Of a stretch of 64,000 nucleotides of DNA, positions 12,962-25,200 are shown piece after piece. Source of the DNA: Cannabis sativa (lineage: Eukaryota > Streptophyta > Magnoliopsida > Rosales > Cannabaceae); assembly GCF_029168945.1 (NCBI RefSeq), contig NC_083604.1, forward strand, positions 37,505,686 through 37,569,685. The letters run 5' to 3'. Under the pieces are notes generated by a model, which saw only the letters and a program-made list of their open reading frames with translations, was not told where the DNA came from and did not search any database. How positions within the stretch are numbered: position 1 is the stretch's first letter; each line of letters opens with the position of its first letter. A program made the position numbers and the translations under genes.

Positions 12962-14071
12962 CCTCGCAGGAATTTTTCAAAAATTCATAACTCGATCAAT
13001 TCTAACCCAAATCACACAAGATCTTCCAGACCTGTTCTATATGACCCAAATAACCATTCAAAGGCAACCAAACCACCTAGAACTCACAGAATCACAAAAG
13101 ACCATTAAAGACCAAGCTTTGAGTTTCAAAACTCAAACTTGGTTAGAATCCACTAACATGCAATCAAACTAGATCAAACCTACATAATCATGCATAACTA
13201 AGCCTCTGAAAATGAAAACACCCAACTACAGCAAGTAATTACAGATTCAACATATATTTTTCAAAATTCATGCTCTTGAGCTAAAAACTTCAAAACTTGA
13301 ATTTAAGCAACTCTCATGCAAACACAAGCTCTAAACTACTTAAAATAGCATGATTAAACCACAGAAAATAACCACAATTCACAGCAGCAAGAACATAATA
13401 AAATCAAGCATGCATCATCATCTTTTCACACATTTTTTTCTAGAATTACAAAAAGAAAAGTTTAGAAACTTTACCAAGGATGAAGAACACTTAGAATGAA
13501 AGAAAATAGCTTTGAAAATCAGAATTTCCAGCCCTAGAATCACCCTTCAGCCGAGAGAGAAAGAGAGGAAAAGAGAGAGTGTTTTTTTTGCAATTTTTTC
13601 TATTTTCTAAGTTTTGAATGAAAAATGAATAAAAAGAAAACTTTAAACATTAATCTATTTCAGCCAAATAACAAATAAATAACATTTATTTTCAAATAAT
13701 AAAATTACAAAAGACAAAATATCATTGGGGCAAAAAGACCATTTTTCCCCTCCACACCAAAATCACATAACAACTCTAAAGGGGTATTTTTGGGAAATTC
13801 TAAATTCCCGGCCATTCCCGACATTCCCAATGTCTAATAAACCGTCCCAAACTACTAACATACTAAGTTGTGATTTCTACTGAGCCAAACGCCGGGTTCC
13901 AAAATACCGGGCACCGGAAATGCAAAATATGAAAACTACTGAATGACATAAAATGCATCACTGAATTCAATAAATAACAGTATAAATAAATTATTTAAAT
14001 AGCTATAAATAATTTTCATAATTAATCATAATTAACTGCTAATTTCCAAATTAAACTAAGCGGTCTTTACA

Positions 14072-15490
14072 GTTAGGTTTGAATTATTTGGCATTAAAAT
14101 AATGAAAATATCAGTTTAAATTGCCTACAAAAGTGGCCGGCCATGGCTTATTGGGTTTGGGCCTTGCTTTTTGCAATTTTGCAGTTTAAACACTTTTGTA
14201 TCTGATTTTCTCAAAAACGCCAATTTTCTAATTCAACCATTTAAATGTCAATTCTAACTATTTAATAACTATAAATAATTATTAAATAATATTGTCATTT
14301 ATCATATTTATTAATTGAACCATACAAAGTATCATAATTAACAAATATGCCCCTAACAACTCTTTCTTTACAATTTCGCCCTTACTTAGTGAAAATTTCA
14401 CAAATAGACATAGTCTAATTTGAGAATTATAATTGATTAATCAAAACCAATTACATGAGTCTTACAAACAATATTATCTCAACTAGTGCGGGGACCATGG
14501 GTCTATATAACCGAGCTTCTAATAAGTAGATCAAGAATTTAGCACTAAAATTCACTAACTTATTAATTCTTGGTTGAATCCACGCATAGAACTTAGAATT
14601 GCACTCTCAGTATATAGAATGCTCTATATGTTCCACCATATAGACGCATCATTAGTTATCCATTGTTATAATCCTAATATGATCAATGATCCTCTATATG
14701 AATGATCTACACTGTAAAGGGATTAGATTACCGTAACACCCTACTATGTATTTTATCCTTAAAACACTTGACCCCGTATAAATGATATTTCAGCTTATGT
14801 GAAATGAGTACTCCACCATTTATGTTCGTTTGGTCAAGCTCGAAGGAGATCATCCTTTGCTTACTATTCGCCAGATAGAATCTATAGATTCCATGTTTAT
14901 GTTAGCACTCCCACTCAATTGCACTACCGTGTTCCCAAAATGTACGTATCACCCTCACCTAAAAGTAGGCTTAACTAACAAATTAAAGAACACGAATAGC
15001 CTATCAAGATTGAGCCTAATCATAACAGGATTAAGAACATTTGATCTAGGATCAACTTGGCGATATTGACTTGAATAGATTTTACGGTAAGTTTAATTAA
15101 ATCTAAGTCAAAGTTCAATATCGGTCCCTTCCGATGCATACTCCATGCATCCAACCTGAGCTTTACTTTAACCAATGTTCTGGAAAGAACATAGCATTTC
15201 TCCAAATGCAAGTAAACTCTTGTTGTAGATTATCATATCAGTAAAACCCCTGTGTCTGATAAATCTAGGAAACTTTATTCACATAGTCATGTTTACTTTC
15301 TAATGTGATGACAACACAATAAACAGGATCAAGTATGTGAAAAGGGTTTAAGATGAATTTATAAATCAAATAGACAAGCAATTGATGAAGTGAACCAAAA
15401 CATACACAAATGAATGAAAAATACTTCTGTTTTTTTATTGATGTTGAATAAAGTAAATTACATTGAAATGGAGTTTTATTTAGGGCATAA
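14072..15490 (-). repeat. LTR fragment of the second (non-coding) LTR family
   Basis: This is collinear with about 5231-6640 of the LTR at 4760-6644, ending in a slightly eroded agggcataaaacc. The left part is absent because the gypsy chromovirus inserted at 14071/14072; the remainder should lie beyond the left edge of the window. The segment near 15360-15475 differs from the other LTR copies. It adjoins gypsy pol sequence at 15491. Confidence 0.85.
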
Positions 15491-17710
15491 AACCAACCCA
15501 CTTCCTTGGGCACATTGTTAGCAAAGATGGGATCAAGGTGGATCCGGGAAAGAGAATCCGTCAGGGATTGGCCGAGACCAAAAACAGTGACAGAAGTTAG
15601 AAGCTTTTTGGGTCTGGCTGGTTATTATCGTCGGTTCGTGGAAGGGTTTTCTAAAATTTCAACACCCTTAACCGAGCTCACCAAAAAGAATCAGCGTTTT
15701 GTATGGACGGATAAGTGTGAAGCAAGCTTTCAGGAGCTGAAGTAGAGGTTAATCACAGCTCCACTGTTAGCCCTACCTTTTGACAAGGAGAAGTTCGTGG
15801 TATTTTGTGATGCATCAAGAGAGGGTTTGGGGTGTGTACTGATGCTGGTCGACCGAGTTATTGCCTATGCCTCTTGTCAGTTAAAAGATTATGAACAGCG
15901 GTACCCGACTCATGACGTAGAACTTGCCGCAGTGGTGTTTGCTTTGAAGATATGGTGACATTATCTCTATGGAGAGAGATGTGAAATTTATACTGACCAT
16001 AAATGTCTCAAATATTTCTTTACTCATAAAGATTTGAATATGAGACAGAGGCATTGGTTAGAATTGGTTAAGGATTACGATTGTGAGATCCTTTACCATC
16101 TTGGGAAAGCCAATGTAATGGTTGATGCCCTAAGCAAGATGGGTCCCGGGCAGGTAACTAGTATGGTTTAGATTTCACCTCAGTTAGCAGAAGACCTGGT
16201 CAGATCCAACATTGAGTTTGTTTTAGAAAAACTTCATAATTTGACGCTACAATCTGATCGGTTAGAGCGAATTAAAGTTGCTCAGCTAACATATCCAAAG
16301 TTAGTGAAGATCAGAGAAGAGGTTTCAGCTGGTCAAGCCAAAGATTTTACAGTGTCAAATAGTGGGATGCTGTTGTTCAAGACCAGGGTTTGCATTCCTT
16401 GTAGTGCGAAACTTAGAAATGAAATTCTCGAAGAGGCTCATACCACTCCATATTCCCTGCATCCCGTCACCACCAAGATGTATCAAGATCTTAAACTCTA
16501 CTTCTAGTGGAGCGAAATGAAGAAGAATGTGGTAGAATTCGTATCGAGATGCCTAACTTGTCAGCAGATCAAGGCTGAACATCAGAGACCGGAAGGTTTG
16601 TTGCAGCCTTTAACCTTACCTGAATGGAAGTGAGAAGATATCACAATGGACTTTGTGGTTGGATTACCTAGAACCACGAGTTTATTTGATTCAATTTGGG
16701 TTGTGGTAGACCGATTCACAAAATCTGCTCATTTTCTACCTATTAAAATAACCTTTTCAGTGGATCAGTATGCAGATTTGTACGTTAAAGAGATTGTAAG
16801 ACTGCATGGTGTCCCAAAGTCCATAGTTTCGGATAGAGATCCAAAATTTACTTCAAAATTTTGGTAAAGTTTGCAACGGGCTGTGGGTACCAAATTGAAA
16901 TTCAATACAGCTTTCCATCCTCAGATTGATGGACAGTCCGAAAGGACAATTCAGATACTAGAAGATATGTTACGAGCCTGTGTTATGGACTTTGAAGGCT
17001 CCTAGAGTAAGTACCTACTGTTGATATAGTTCTTGTACAATAATAGTTATCAAAGTACAATAGGGATGGCTCCCTATGAACTGTTATACGGTAGAAAATG
17101 TAGATCTCCCATTCACTGGGATGAGACAGGGGAGAAGAAATACTTAGGTCCAGAATTAGTGCAACGGACTAACGAAGCAATTGAGAAGATTAAAGCCAGA
17201 ATGCTTGCCTCTAAGAGTAGGCAAAAGAGTTATGCAGATCTGAAACGCAGGAATGTAGAGTTTCAAGTAGGGGATCATGTGTTCCTACGGGTGTCTCCAA
17301 TGAAGGGAATTAAGAATTTCAGGAAAAGAGGCAAGTTATGAGCTAAATTTACAGGACCTTTCGAGATTCTCGAGAAGGTTGGACAAGTGGCATATCGATT
17401 AGCTTTGCCTCCAGCTCTTTCAGCAGTTCACAACGTATTCCATGTCTCTATGTTGAGAAAATATGTTTTAGACCCTGCTCGTGTACTTAGCTATGAAAAT
17501 CTTGAGCTGCAACCGGATATGTCATATGAGGAACAACCAGTTCAGATCCTTGACAGAAAGGATAGGGTTCTTCGGAACAAGACCATAGCTTTGGTCAAAG
17601 TACTCTGAAGAAACGACAAGGTGGAGGAAGCCACCTGGGAGTTAGAATCGGACATGAGAGCTCAATATCCAGAGTTTTTCAGGTTAGATTTTGAGGACGA
17701 AATCCTTTTA
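15491..17710 (+). pseudogene. Decayed gypsy chromovirus pol, second copy
   Basis: The plus strand encodes the same lineage as the minus-strand element, starting inside RT at the [11 protein letters not shown] region, then RNase H ([10 protein letters not shown]), the zinc-binding region of integrase with CLTCQQIKAEH, the integrase core ([12 protein letters not shown]) and the chromodomain-like tail ([12 protein letters not shown]). Many stop codons interrupt it, several where Trp or Gln is expected, and one base change alters the RNase H YHPGKAN motif to YHLGKAN. gag, protease and the first half of RT are missing. The polypurine tract follows at 17710-17720. Confidence 0.87.
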
Positions 17711-17722
17711 AGGGGGGATAAT

Positions 17723-18400
17723 TGTAAAGACTGATTAGCTTTAATTTGAAAATTAGCAGATAATTAGGGCTTAAATATGAAAATTATTTGTTGATATTGA
17801 ATTATTTATTTATGATGATTTATTTGAATTCAAAATGCATTTTATGTCATGTATAGAAATTTCATAATTTTGCATGTTTTGTGCCCGACAGCATTGGAAA
17901 GCGGTGTTTGGCTATTAGAATCACATCTTAGTATTTTTAGTATAGCAGGACAATAAAGTTAGACATTGGGAATGTCGGAATTAGTAGAAACCTTAAAAGT
18001 GACCAAAATACCCCTTAATGACTTGTTATGATTTTTAGTGTGGAGGGGCAAATTGGTCAATTTGCATGAGGGAGTTTTGTCTTTTATGGGATGTTTTAAT
18101 CTGAATTTTAAAGTGATAATACCTGATTTTATTTTAATAAAAACATTTTCTTTATTCATTTTTACAAAAATAAAAAAAGGTAAAAATTACACAACTCTCT
18201 CTCGAAAATCCCTAGAGCAGCTAGGGTTTGGTATTTTCTTCTTCATTTCAAGAAAAACTCAGCAAGGTTTTGTTATATAAGGCTGTAGGTAAGCTTCCAT
18301 CACCTCTTTTTATGGTTTCTTGAACTTTAAGAAATTGAATGATGCAAGTTTTGTGGTTTTATTTGCTATTGTTGTCGCTTGTGTCGAGAAACAAGCTGGA
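17723..18400 (+). repeat. 3' LTR (partial, diverged) of the second gypsy copy
   Basis: It starts TGTAAAGACTG right after the polypurine tract AAGGGGGGATA and aligns loosely with the U3 part of the LTR at 11741-14071, for example cattttatgtcat, the acattgggaatgtcgg segment and tgtggaggggcaaa. The right boundary is not clear: similarity fades beyond about 18300. Confidence 0.65.
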
Positions 18401-19300
18401 GTATGAAAAATGGTGCTAGGCACTATAGCACAAGTCTGAAAAAAAAAAAAAAGAAGAAGATAATTTCAGCATTTGGGTTATTCAGGAAATATCTCATGGA
18501 CGCTATAACGCAAGTCTCAGGTGCTATAGCGCCGTACTTATCTCTTTCTTTTTAAAAAAAATAAATCCTAATTTTAAGGGGATTCATCTATCTTTTCAAG
18601 CACTATAAATAGAACCTTTTACGCTATGAATTTCAGATTCCTAGAGCTACCAAATTTAGATAAAAACTTAGAGAGAGAGAGCAAGGAAGAGACGGAGATC
18701 GCGGCTTCGAAGTGTTCTTCATCATAATTCTTTTCTTCTCCTTAAACTCTTACTATTTATTATAATTATCGTTACTAATTCTGAGTAGTTTCCTTTTAGT
18801 TAAATGTTATTTTAAAACCTAAGACATGAATTCTTAATTCCATTATTGAATGTTAATTTCCAGTTTTTTATTATATCAAATTGTTTATACTCTTCTAATT
18901 CAATGTCATGATTATTGTTTTAATCTTGTTTAGATGACCACTAAATTAGGTTTTACTTTAATATACTGTTATTTTAGGTACTATTCACCTAATAGTCTAG
19001 GATTCTAAGTGTTTGTGATAAATTATAATTTTTAATATTGTCAAAGGTATTTTAATTGTGATGAAGAATAGAATCTAGGTTAAATAAATTATATGCTTCA
19101 TTCATTTATTGCCTAGATTAATCTATCTCCATAAATCTTATCTAAGTTAAAGAAATTATATGCTTCATAGATTTACTGCTTAGGTAAAAGAGTTTATTAT
19201 TGAGCACTTCGCCTTGATTACATCTAATAAGGAGATTGGGATAATTAACTGCTTCAACTTTATCAGCGAGATTAATAGTTTGATTGGAAATTGAAATTAT
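18400..19300 (+). repeat. LTR-like fragment with GCTATAGC pair and TATA box
   Basis: The block has the layout of an Athila/Tat-type LTR: palindromic octamers (gctataac 18502-18509 and gctatagc 18523-18530, 21 bp apart; a lone actatagc at 18422-18429), a TATA box tataaataga at 18604-18613, then a purine-rich leader and an AT-rich stretch with the repeated phrase ttatatgcttcat. It may belong to the preceding gypsy LTR or to a separate element. No terminal structures or coding sequence are visible. Confidence 0.4.
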
Positions 19301-20613
19301 ATTCATTAACTGCAATCCCCGCTAGCACGGAGGCTTCCCTTGAAGGCTCTGGACAACCCTCCGAAAGTGTGCCTAGAACGTCTGCCTGGAACCTAAGCGG
19401 GCAAGTAATGTCTCTAATCTTTGTTCAGTTTCTAGATAAATCTTCCGTACCCATCTTTGCCAATCCGACTGGGGTAATGGTGGTGTTGCACGACAGGCTC
19501 CAAAGACTCTGATGAGTCACGTGTGACTTCCCACTCGTCGAACCTTGAAGTTGACGAACTCTCACTCGACGATGGTGAAGTTGCATGGAGACTAGACTGG
19601 TATTTGAAGAGCAGTTGGAGAAGATCATTATCTATTTGGTGCTAACCTCCCTAAATCATCCAGGTCCATCTACAAAAGGAGGAGAGAGAGAGGTAAGAAC
19701 CAGACACACGAGTATGATTTTAACAAGGGTAAAACATTTCTAATGCTTCGACCAAATAGATTTCAAGATTAAGTCAAAGGTTAAAGAACACATGAAGAAC
19801 ACTAAAAATGTCTAGAAACACTGAATAAGCATTTTTAAGTAATTTTTTCAACAAAAACAGTTTGAGATCAATTAAAAATTAAACGTCGTGAACTGCACAT
19901 GTGTATTCAAACCTAAAATTAAAAATTCCAATTTCTAATTTCGAAGAACAGTTTTATATATACCTAGAATTCGTAGAGCAAATTTAAAGTAAAAAATAAA
20001 GTGCAAAAAATTAAAAGAAAATAAAAAAACTTACTCACTAGGAAGACCACCCTAAAATAAGGGAGAATAATAAAAAAATTCAGAAGAAAGAAAATAGTAG
20101 GGTCAAAAAGTGACAAGTTACCAAACAAGAAGGGATTTTTTACGCCACATACTGAAATTTTTTACTTTTTTTTTTCTTTTAACTGTGGGGCAGAATTTTT
20201 TAAAAAAATATTGTGTATTGTGTTAAGTTTCCTTTGTTATTCTACTGTTGTTTTTTAGTTGTTTCACTGTTATTTTTTAGTTGTTTTGTTTTGTGTTTTA
20301 CTGTTATTTATAAAAAAAAAAAAACAGTATTTTTGAAAAAAATTCTGTGTGGTAATATTTTTGTAAAAGTTAATATAAATTTCAGTATTTTTGTAAGTTT
20401 CACTTAGGAAGACCACCCTAAAATACTTATAGGGCTTGTTTGGAACGCCGTATTAAGTCGTATTGTATTGCATTGTATATTGTATTGTATTTTATAAATA
20501 TTTTTCTGTAAAACTATATGTGGTATTAACTTTATGGACACATAAATATATGATATTTTAGTATAAATTAAAGTTTAATATAATATTATATAAAAATATG
20601 ATATATAATCCAA
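19301..20613. other. Unassigned stretch with a 19-bp direct repeat
   Basis: 19302-19640 is of higher GC content and holds an ORF of about 70 codons with no family I recognise. 19640-20613 is AT-rich and non-coding. The sequence ggaagaccaccctaaaata occurs at 20041-20059 and again at 20407-20425. Downstream, 20430-20480 has a MITE-like ttgtttggaacgccgtatt phrase followed by attgtatt repeats, without a recognisable partner end. Confidence 0.4.
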
Positions 20614-21499
20614 TCTATATATATAGAGGAGAAGTATAAGACGGTGACGTGGCGCTCTAAAATGGCTTAAAATTATTTTATCTATTTTCTCATTTTTTCT
20701 AATTATTTATAACCTATTTATCTATTTTCTATTTTTTTCTAATTATTTAAAACATATTTATCTATTTCTCATTTTTTTAATTATATTTTTTTATTTTTCT
20801 AATTTTTTAAATAAAAAACATAGTATTTTTTTTTAATTTTATAAATATCTAACAACTAAGTTTTAAAAAAATTAAAAAAAATATATCTATCTATATATCT
20901 ATATACAATTAAAAATCATTTAACATAATCTTATCTAATTCTCTTAATTAAAATTAATAATAAAATAATTATATACATTAATTTTTTTAAAAAAAATTAT
21001 AAATATCTAACAACTAAGGTGGCGTTTGGTAACACTTTTGTTTTTTAATTTTAAAAACAGAAAAATGAAAGTAGATTTTTTGTTTTTAAAATTTTGTTTT
21101 TAAAAAACAAAAATGTGTTATATAACTATTTTTGTTTTTAGATTTTAAAAACAGAAAACAAAAGTGTATTCTGTAACCACTTTTGTTTTATAATTTTAAA
21201 AATACAAAATAAAAGTATGTTTTGTAACCATTTTTATTTTTCAATTTTAAAAACAAAAAACATAAATTTTGATTTTTTTTTCTTTTTTTAAATAAAAAAT
21301 TACGAATATCATTTATTTTTATTTTTCAACAAATATATAAAAATTATAAAAAAATAATTAAATAAAAAATACTCATTAACATCTTAAAAAAATTCAAGTA
21401 ATTTAAAATCACGAAACTCATTATCTATAACACAAAACCGACAAAGTCATAATGAAATATGAACTAATAATTGTTCAATCTTGACGAAAAATATTAAAA

Positions 21500-21710
21500 A
21501 AGTTCTAATTGTTAATAAGTTTCACTCATTATCTTCATCGTCGATTTGCTCTCCATATATGATCAGCAATTTCATCACGAACATTAGCCATTTCACGAAT
21601 TTAATCTCTTGAAATGCTAAACTCAACACTATCATTCAAAGTTCGGTGGGTGCTTTCTATAGTAGCATCTTATACTTCAGGAATGTCTTCATCTCCATCA
21701 AAATATAGAA
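21500..21710 (-). pseudogene. Possible Harbinger transposase C-terminus (decayed)
   Basis: In one minus-strand frame this encodes YFDGDEDIPEV, a stop, then ATIESTHRTLNDSVEFSISRD, a stop, and IREMANVRDEIADHIWRANRR followed by a stop. The last part is like the end of plant HARBI1-like nucleases, where a RD-I-A---W pattern is common; this is a judgement from memory of the family rather than an alignment. The catalytic DDE region is not recognisable here. Confidence 0.3.
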
Positions 21711-22239
21711 TCTACAACAATTACAATATTGGTTCTTAATCCCAATTAAATTATTGTAATAGAGAATATTCTATAAAATTGGTTGTATATACTCACTAAT
21801 TTGAAAGGAAACTAGAAAAGGATTTTACTCTTGTTCATCCACAAATTAGAAAAGTAAAAAAATTTGATACCAATAAACAAAACTATACAAACAAGGGCTA
21901 ACAACTCCCAAATAGTCAAATGCATCAGCAAAGGACTCAAAACAATCCCAAACTAACAAACAAAATATTTATACATGACTTTACGCACTATTTATTCTAT
22001 GTATTAAAAGTGATACTTTTAGGAAAATCTAAGGAATATTTTGTAAGCACACAACACAATCAAATCAAAATTTGGTAGATTCTATCTTAGAAAAACAATA
22101 ACAAATAATGCAGAAAACAAAATAAAAGAAATTGACAAAACACAATCGGATTTATACTAGTTCAGCCTAGAGATTTTAATATGAACAAAGTATCTGTTAG
22201 AGACTTATCTCAGATCAGCAAAGATCAATCTAGGAAACC
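21711..22239. other. AT-rich non-coding stretch left of the nested LTR element
   Basis: No coding sequence is visible. The phrase ggatttatactagttcagcc at 22149-22168 resembles segments of other plant LTR elements, and the sequence at 22239/22240 changes abruptly into the interior of the nested LTR element. No copy of the gatat that follows the right LTR end at 27158 lies at this junction, so the nested element appears truncated rather than cleanly inserted on this side. Confidence 0.4.
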
Positions 22240-25200
22240 ATCGTGAATAATATGAAAATAACATGAATTATTTCCATCTTAGTAATAATTTCCAATAAAT
22301 ATTTAGAAAAATATTCAATTTAAGTTGTTAATAAATTAATTTAAATTAATTTACAACTCAAATTTAATTTTCTATAAATATATATTGCATTTCGAAAAAT
22401 TAAAGTATTCTAGGACACAATTTTCGAAAATACATGTTAAAATAAAAAATTAATCCTGGAAAAATTATTCTAATTTAATGTTGGCCCAAAATTAATTAAT
22501 AAAATTAATTTACAACAAAAAATATAATTTTCCTATTTAATTAAATATATAAGAAAAATTTCAAATATTTAAGTATGATGATGAAAATCAACTTAAATAT
22601 TAATTTTCTATTTAATTAAATACATTAGAAAAATACTTCAAGCAAAAATATCACCTATCTAGATTTTCCTTTGACTAATTAATTCAATTTCTAATAATAT
22701 ATTTTAATTCATTTATTTTAAATTAATCAATTAATATAAAAAAAAATAATTGATTTAAGATGGTCCAAAAATTAATTAAAATAATTAATTAATTTACAAC
22801 TTAATCTATTTTTCAAGATAAAATTCGAAATTCCAGCATTTAAGAAATGCAATTTCGAAATTTGATTAATAAAATAAAGAAAAAATATATTTTGAAAATT
22901 ATTTAAATTTAGTTGAAAAAATAAATTTCAACTAAAAATAATTTTCTATTTAATAAAGTGTCATGAAAAAGAAATATTTAAGTATGATGATGAAAATCAA
23001 CTTAGATATTTAATTTTCAAATTAATTAAATGTATTAAATTCAAGAAATAAATAATTAAGTGTAGAAAAGGCTTAATTATTAATCTCTAGTTTAATACTA
23101 GGAAAAAATAAATTGTACCAAAATTAATTATTTAAAATAATTGATTTCACAATGTATAATATTTTCCTATTTAATATTAGAAATAATAAGTAGTCTAGAA
23201 ATAACTATCTAGAAAATATCTTATTTAACTAAGTATCTTTTCCACAAAATTTGAAAAAATATCTAATTTAAGTTGTATTAGAAAAAATCTAGAACTTAAA
23301 TATTTTCAAATTTAAATTTAATTAAATATCAAAAATTAAGTTGTAACCACTTAATTCAAAAATATTCCATTTTAAGTTAATATTCGAAAAGATATTAACC
23401 TAAAAAATATCTAAAATATTCCATTTTAGGTTAATATTCGAAAAGATATTAACTTAAAAAATATCTAAAGAATCTTAATAACCAATGCCTAAAATTCCTC
23501 AACTTAATTTTGAAATTTGAAATTCAAAAGATATTCAGATTTAAGTTGGTTAGTTGTAGATAACTAAATATCAACTTAAATAGGAATATTTAATGAAAAA
23601 TTTAAATTAAGCTCCAGAAAGAATCTAGATGGTTATAATTCTATATTTAATTAAATACAAGAAAATATATATAGTTTAGCTTAGAATAAAAAATTCTTTA
23701 AACTATAATTTTCTTAAATTAATTTCAAAATAAATGAAATTAATTATGTTGCTAATCAATTTTATTAGGTTAAACTAGTTTAATTAAACTAGTACAGTTA
23801 TTCAAATCAGGCAAATGGGCCTTCACAATTGGTTTAGTTCATGTGAGGGGGTGCTGGGTTCAGTATGTCGTACCCACTACTATGGCTCCCAACTCTCACA
23901 CAAGGCCCAAAACAGAGGAATTTAACCTTAATAAGAACAACTGTTATTAATTGAATAGGCCCAAAAACTAAATGGGCCTAAATAAATTTTATCAAGAACT
24001 ATGATAATTTATTTTAGCAACAGCAACCTATATGCATCTATAATAAAATTAAACACATAGGCTCACACAGGCACACTTTGGATGGGTCCTATCATGTTGC
24101 TAGGTCATACACAGATGAAAGAAGATTGTAAATATACCTGTTACAAATTATTAACTTGACCAAGGGAGCCATCAGATCATTAGATCTGGCAAAAAGTAAA
24201 CATGGCTATTTGCAATCAATTAATAATAGGTTTTGAAAACTTACAAACAAGCTAAAACACATACTCCTGCAACAAGGTTAGCTGGATAGTTGGATGTAGG
24301 ATTTATTTAATTTTAAATTAAATAATTAATTTCGAAATAATTAATTAAATAAATAAAATATTTATTTTCGAAAAATTAAAATAAAATAAAAAAAATTTCG
24401 AAAATTTAAAAAAAAATTTAAATTTAAAATTAAACCTACAATTTTAAAAAATTAGGTTTCAACCAACCTAAATATCATTTCAAAATTTGCTAACTACTTT
24501 TAAAATTTAAATGTTATTTTATAAATAAAAATTAAATAAAAAATTAGAAAGATAAATGAATATCTTTTTTCAGATTTTAAATATAATTTAAATAAATAAA
24601 ATAACAAAATTTAAAAGTTAGCAAAATAAGGTCAAATTATTTAAAAAAAGATTTAATTTAAAAAAATTTAAAATCTGACCTTAAATTTAAAAATAAGATA
24701 AGATATAATCAAATTTAAAAATAAGATGGATAATTAAGCAAAAAGATAGATACTAACTATTTTCAAATTCAAATTACACTAATATCTTGAATTAAATTTA
24801 AAAAATATTAAATTAATTCATAATGATAATTAGAATTGAATTAGGAATAGTAATAGTATAAATATAGAACTACACAAAAAATCGAAAGTTAATTCCTTGA
24901 AAAAGCATAAAAAATCGAAGAAAAACGAAAAAATTGTGAGCTGTACGGACAGTTTTCGCGATCGCAGGAAAATTTCAGCACAGCTCCGATTTATTCGAAT
25001 CTTCAAAAAATCATAACTAATTCAAATTAAATCGAAATTGAGTTCTGTAAAAAAGTAACTTGCTTAATTTTTTCCATACTATCCAATAAAAATAATTCCA
25101 GAAACAGAATCGCAATTATTTTTCACGAAAATTTATAAACATCAATCAATTATCAAATAACACTCAATACAACATGATACCATCCAAAAACAAACAAACA

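Larger units (their letters stand above)
1..14071 (-). mobile_element. Ty3/gypsy chromovirus (Tekay/Del-type), nested and decayed
   Basis: This is an LTR retrotransposon reading right to left. Its 5' LTR is 11741-14071, the iMet-type primer-binding site is at 11727-11738 (minus strand TGGTATCAGAGC), and gag then pol follow leftwards. A polypurine tract at 1068-1080 (minus strand AAGGGGGGATAGT) precedes the 3' LTR, which runs off the window at base 1. Domain order is gag, zinc knuckle, protease, RT, RNase H, integrase and a C-terminal chromodomain-like segment, as in Tekay/Del chromoviruses. Two later insertions split gag (4760-8554 and 8963-10873). Stops and frameshifts make it non-autonomous. 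The right end abuts an LTR of another family, so the target duplication at the unseen left end should read gttag. Confidence 0.9.
11741..14071 (-). repeat. 5' LTR of the gypsy chromovirus (2331 bp)
   Basis: It is bounded by TG at 14071 (minus strand TGTAAAGACC) and CA at 11741 (minus strand GGGTGTTACA), and followed by the iMet-type primer-binding site at 11727-11738. It is long for an LTR and carries three internal repeat blocks annotated separately: 12186-12274, 12319-12535 and 12870-12961. It has been inserted into an LTR of another family, whose remainder starts at 14072. Confidence 0.92.

Noticed and set aside
19509..19545. Hammerhead-ribozyme-like core ctgatgagtc followed by cgtcgaacc, as in plant retrozymes.
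   Set aside because: The bases expected to form stem II do not pair across the two core parts, the second core reads GAAC rather than GAAA, and no flanking stem I/III is evident. The ctgatgagtc instead forms local palindromes.
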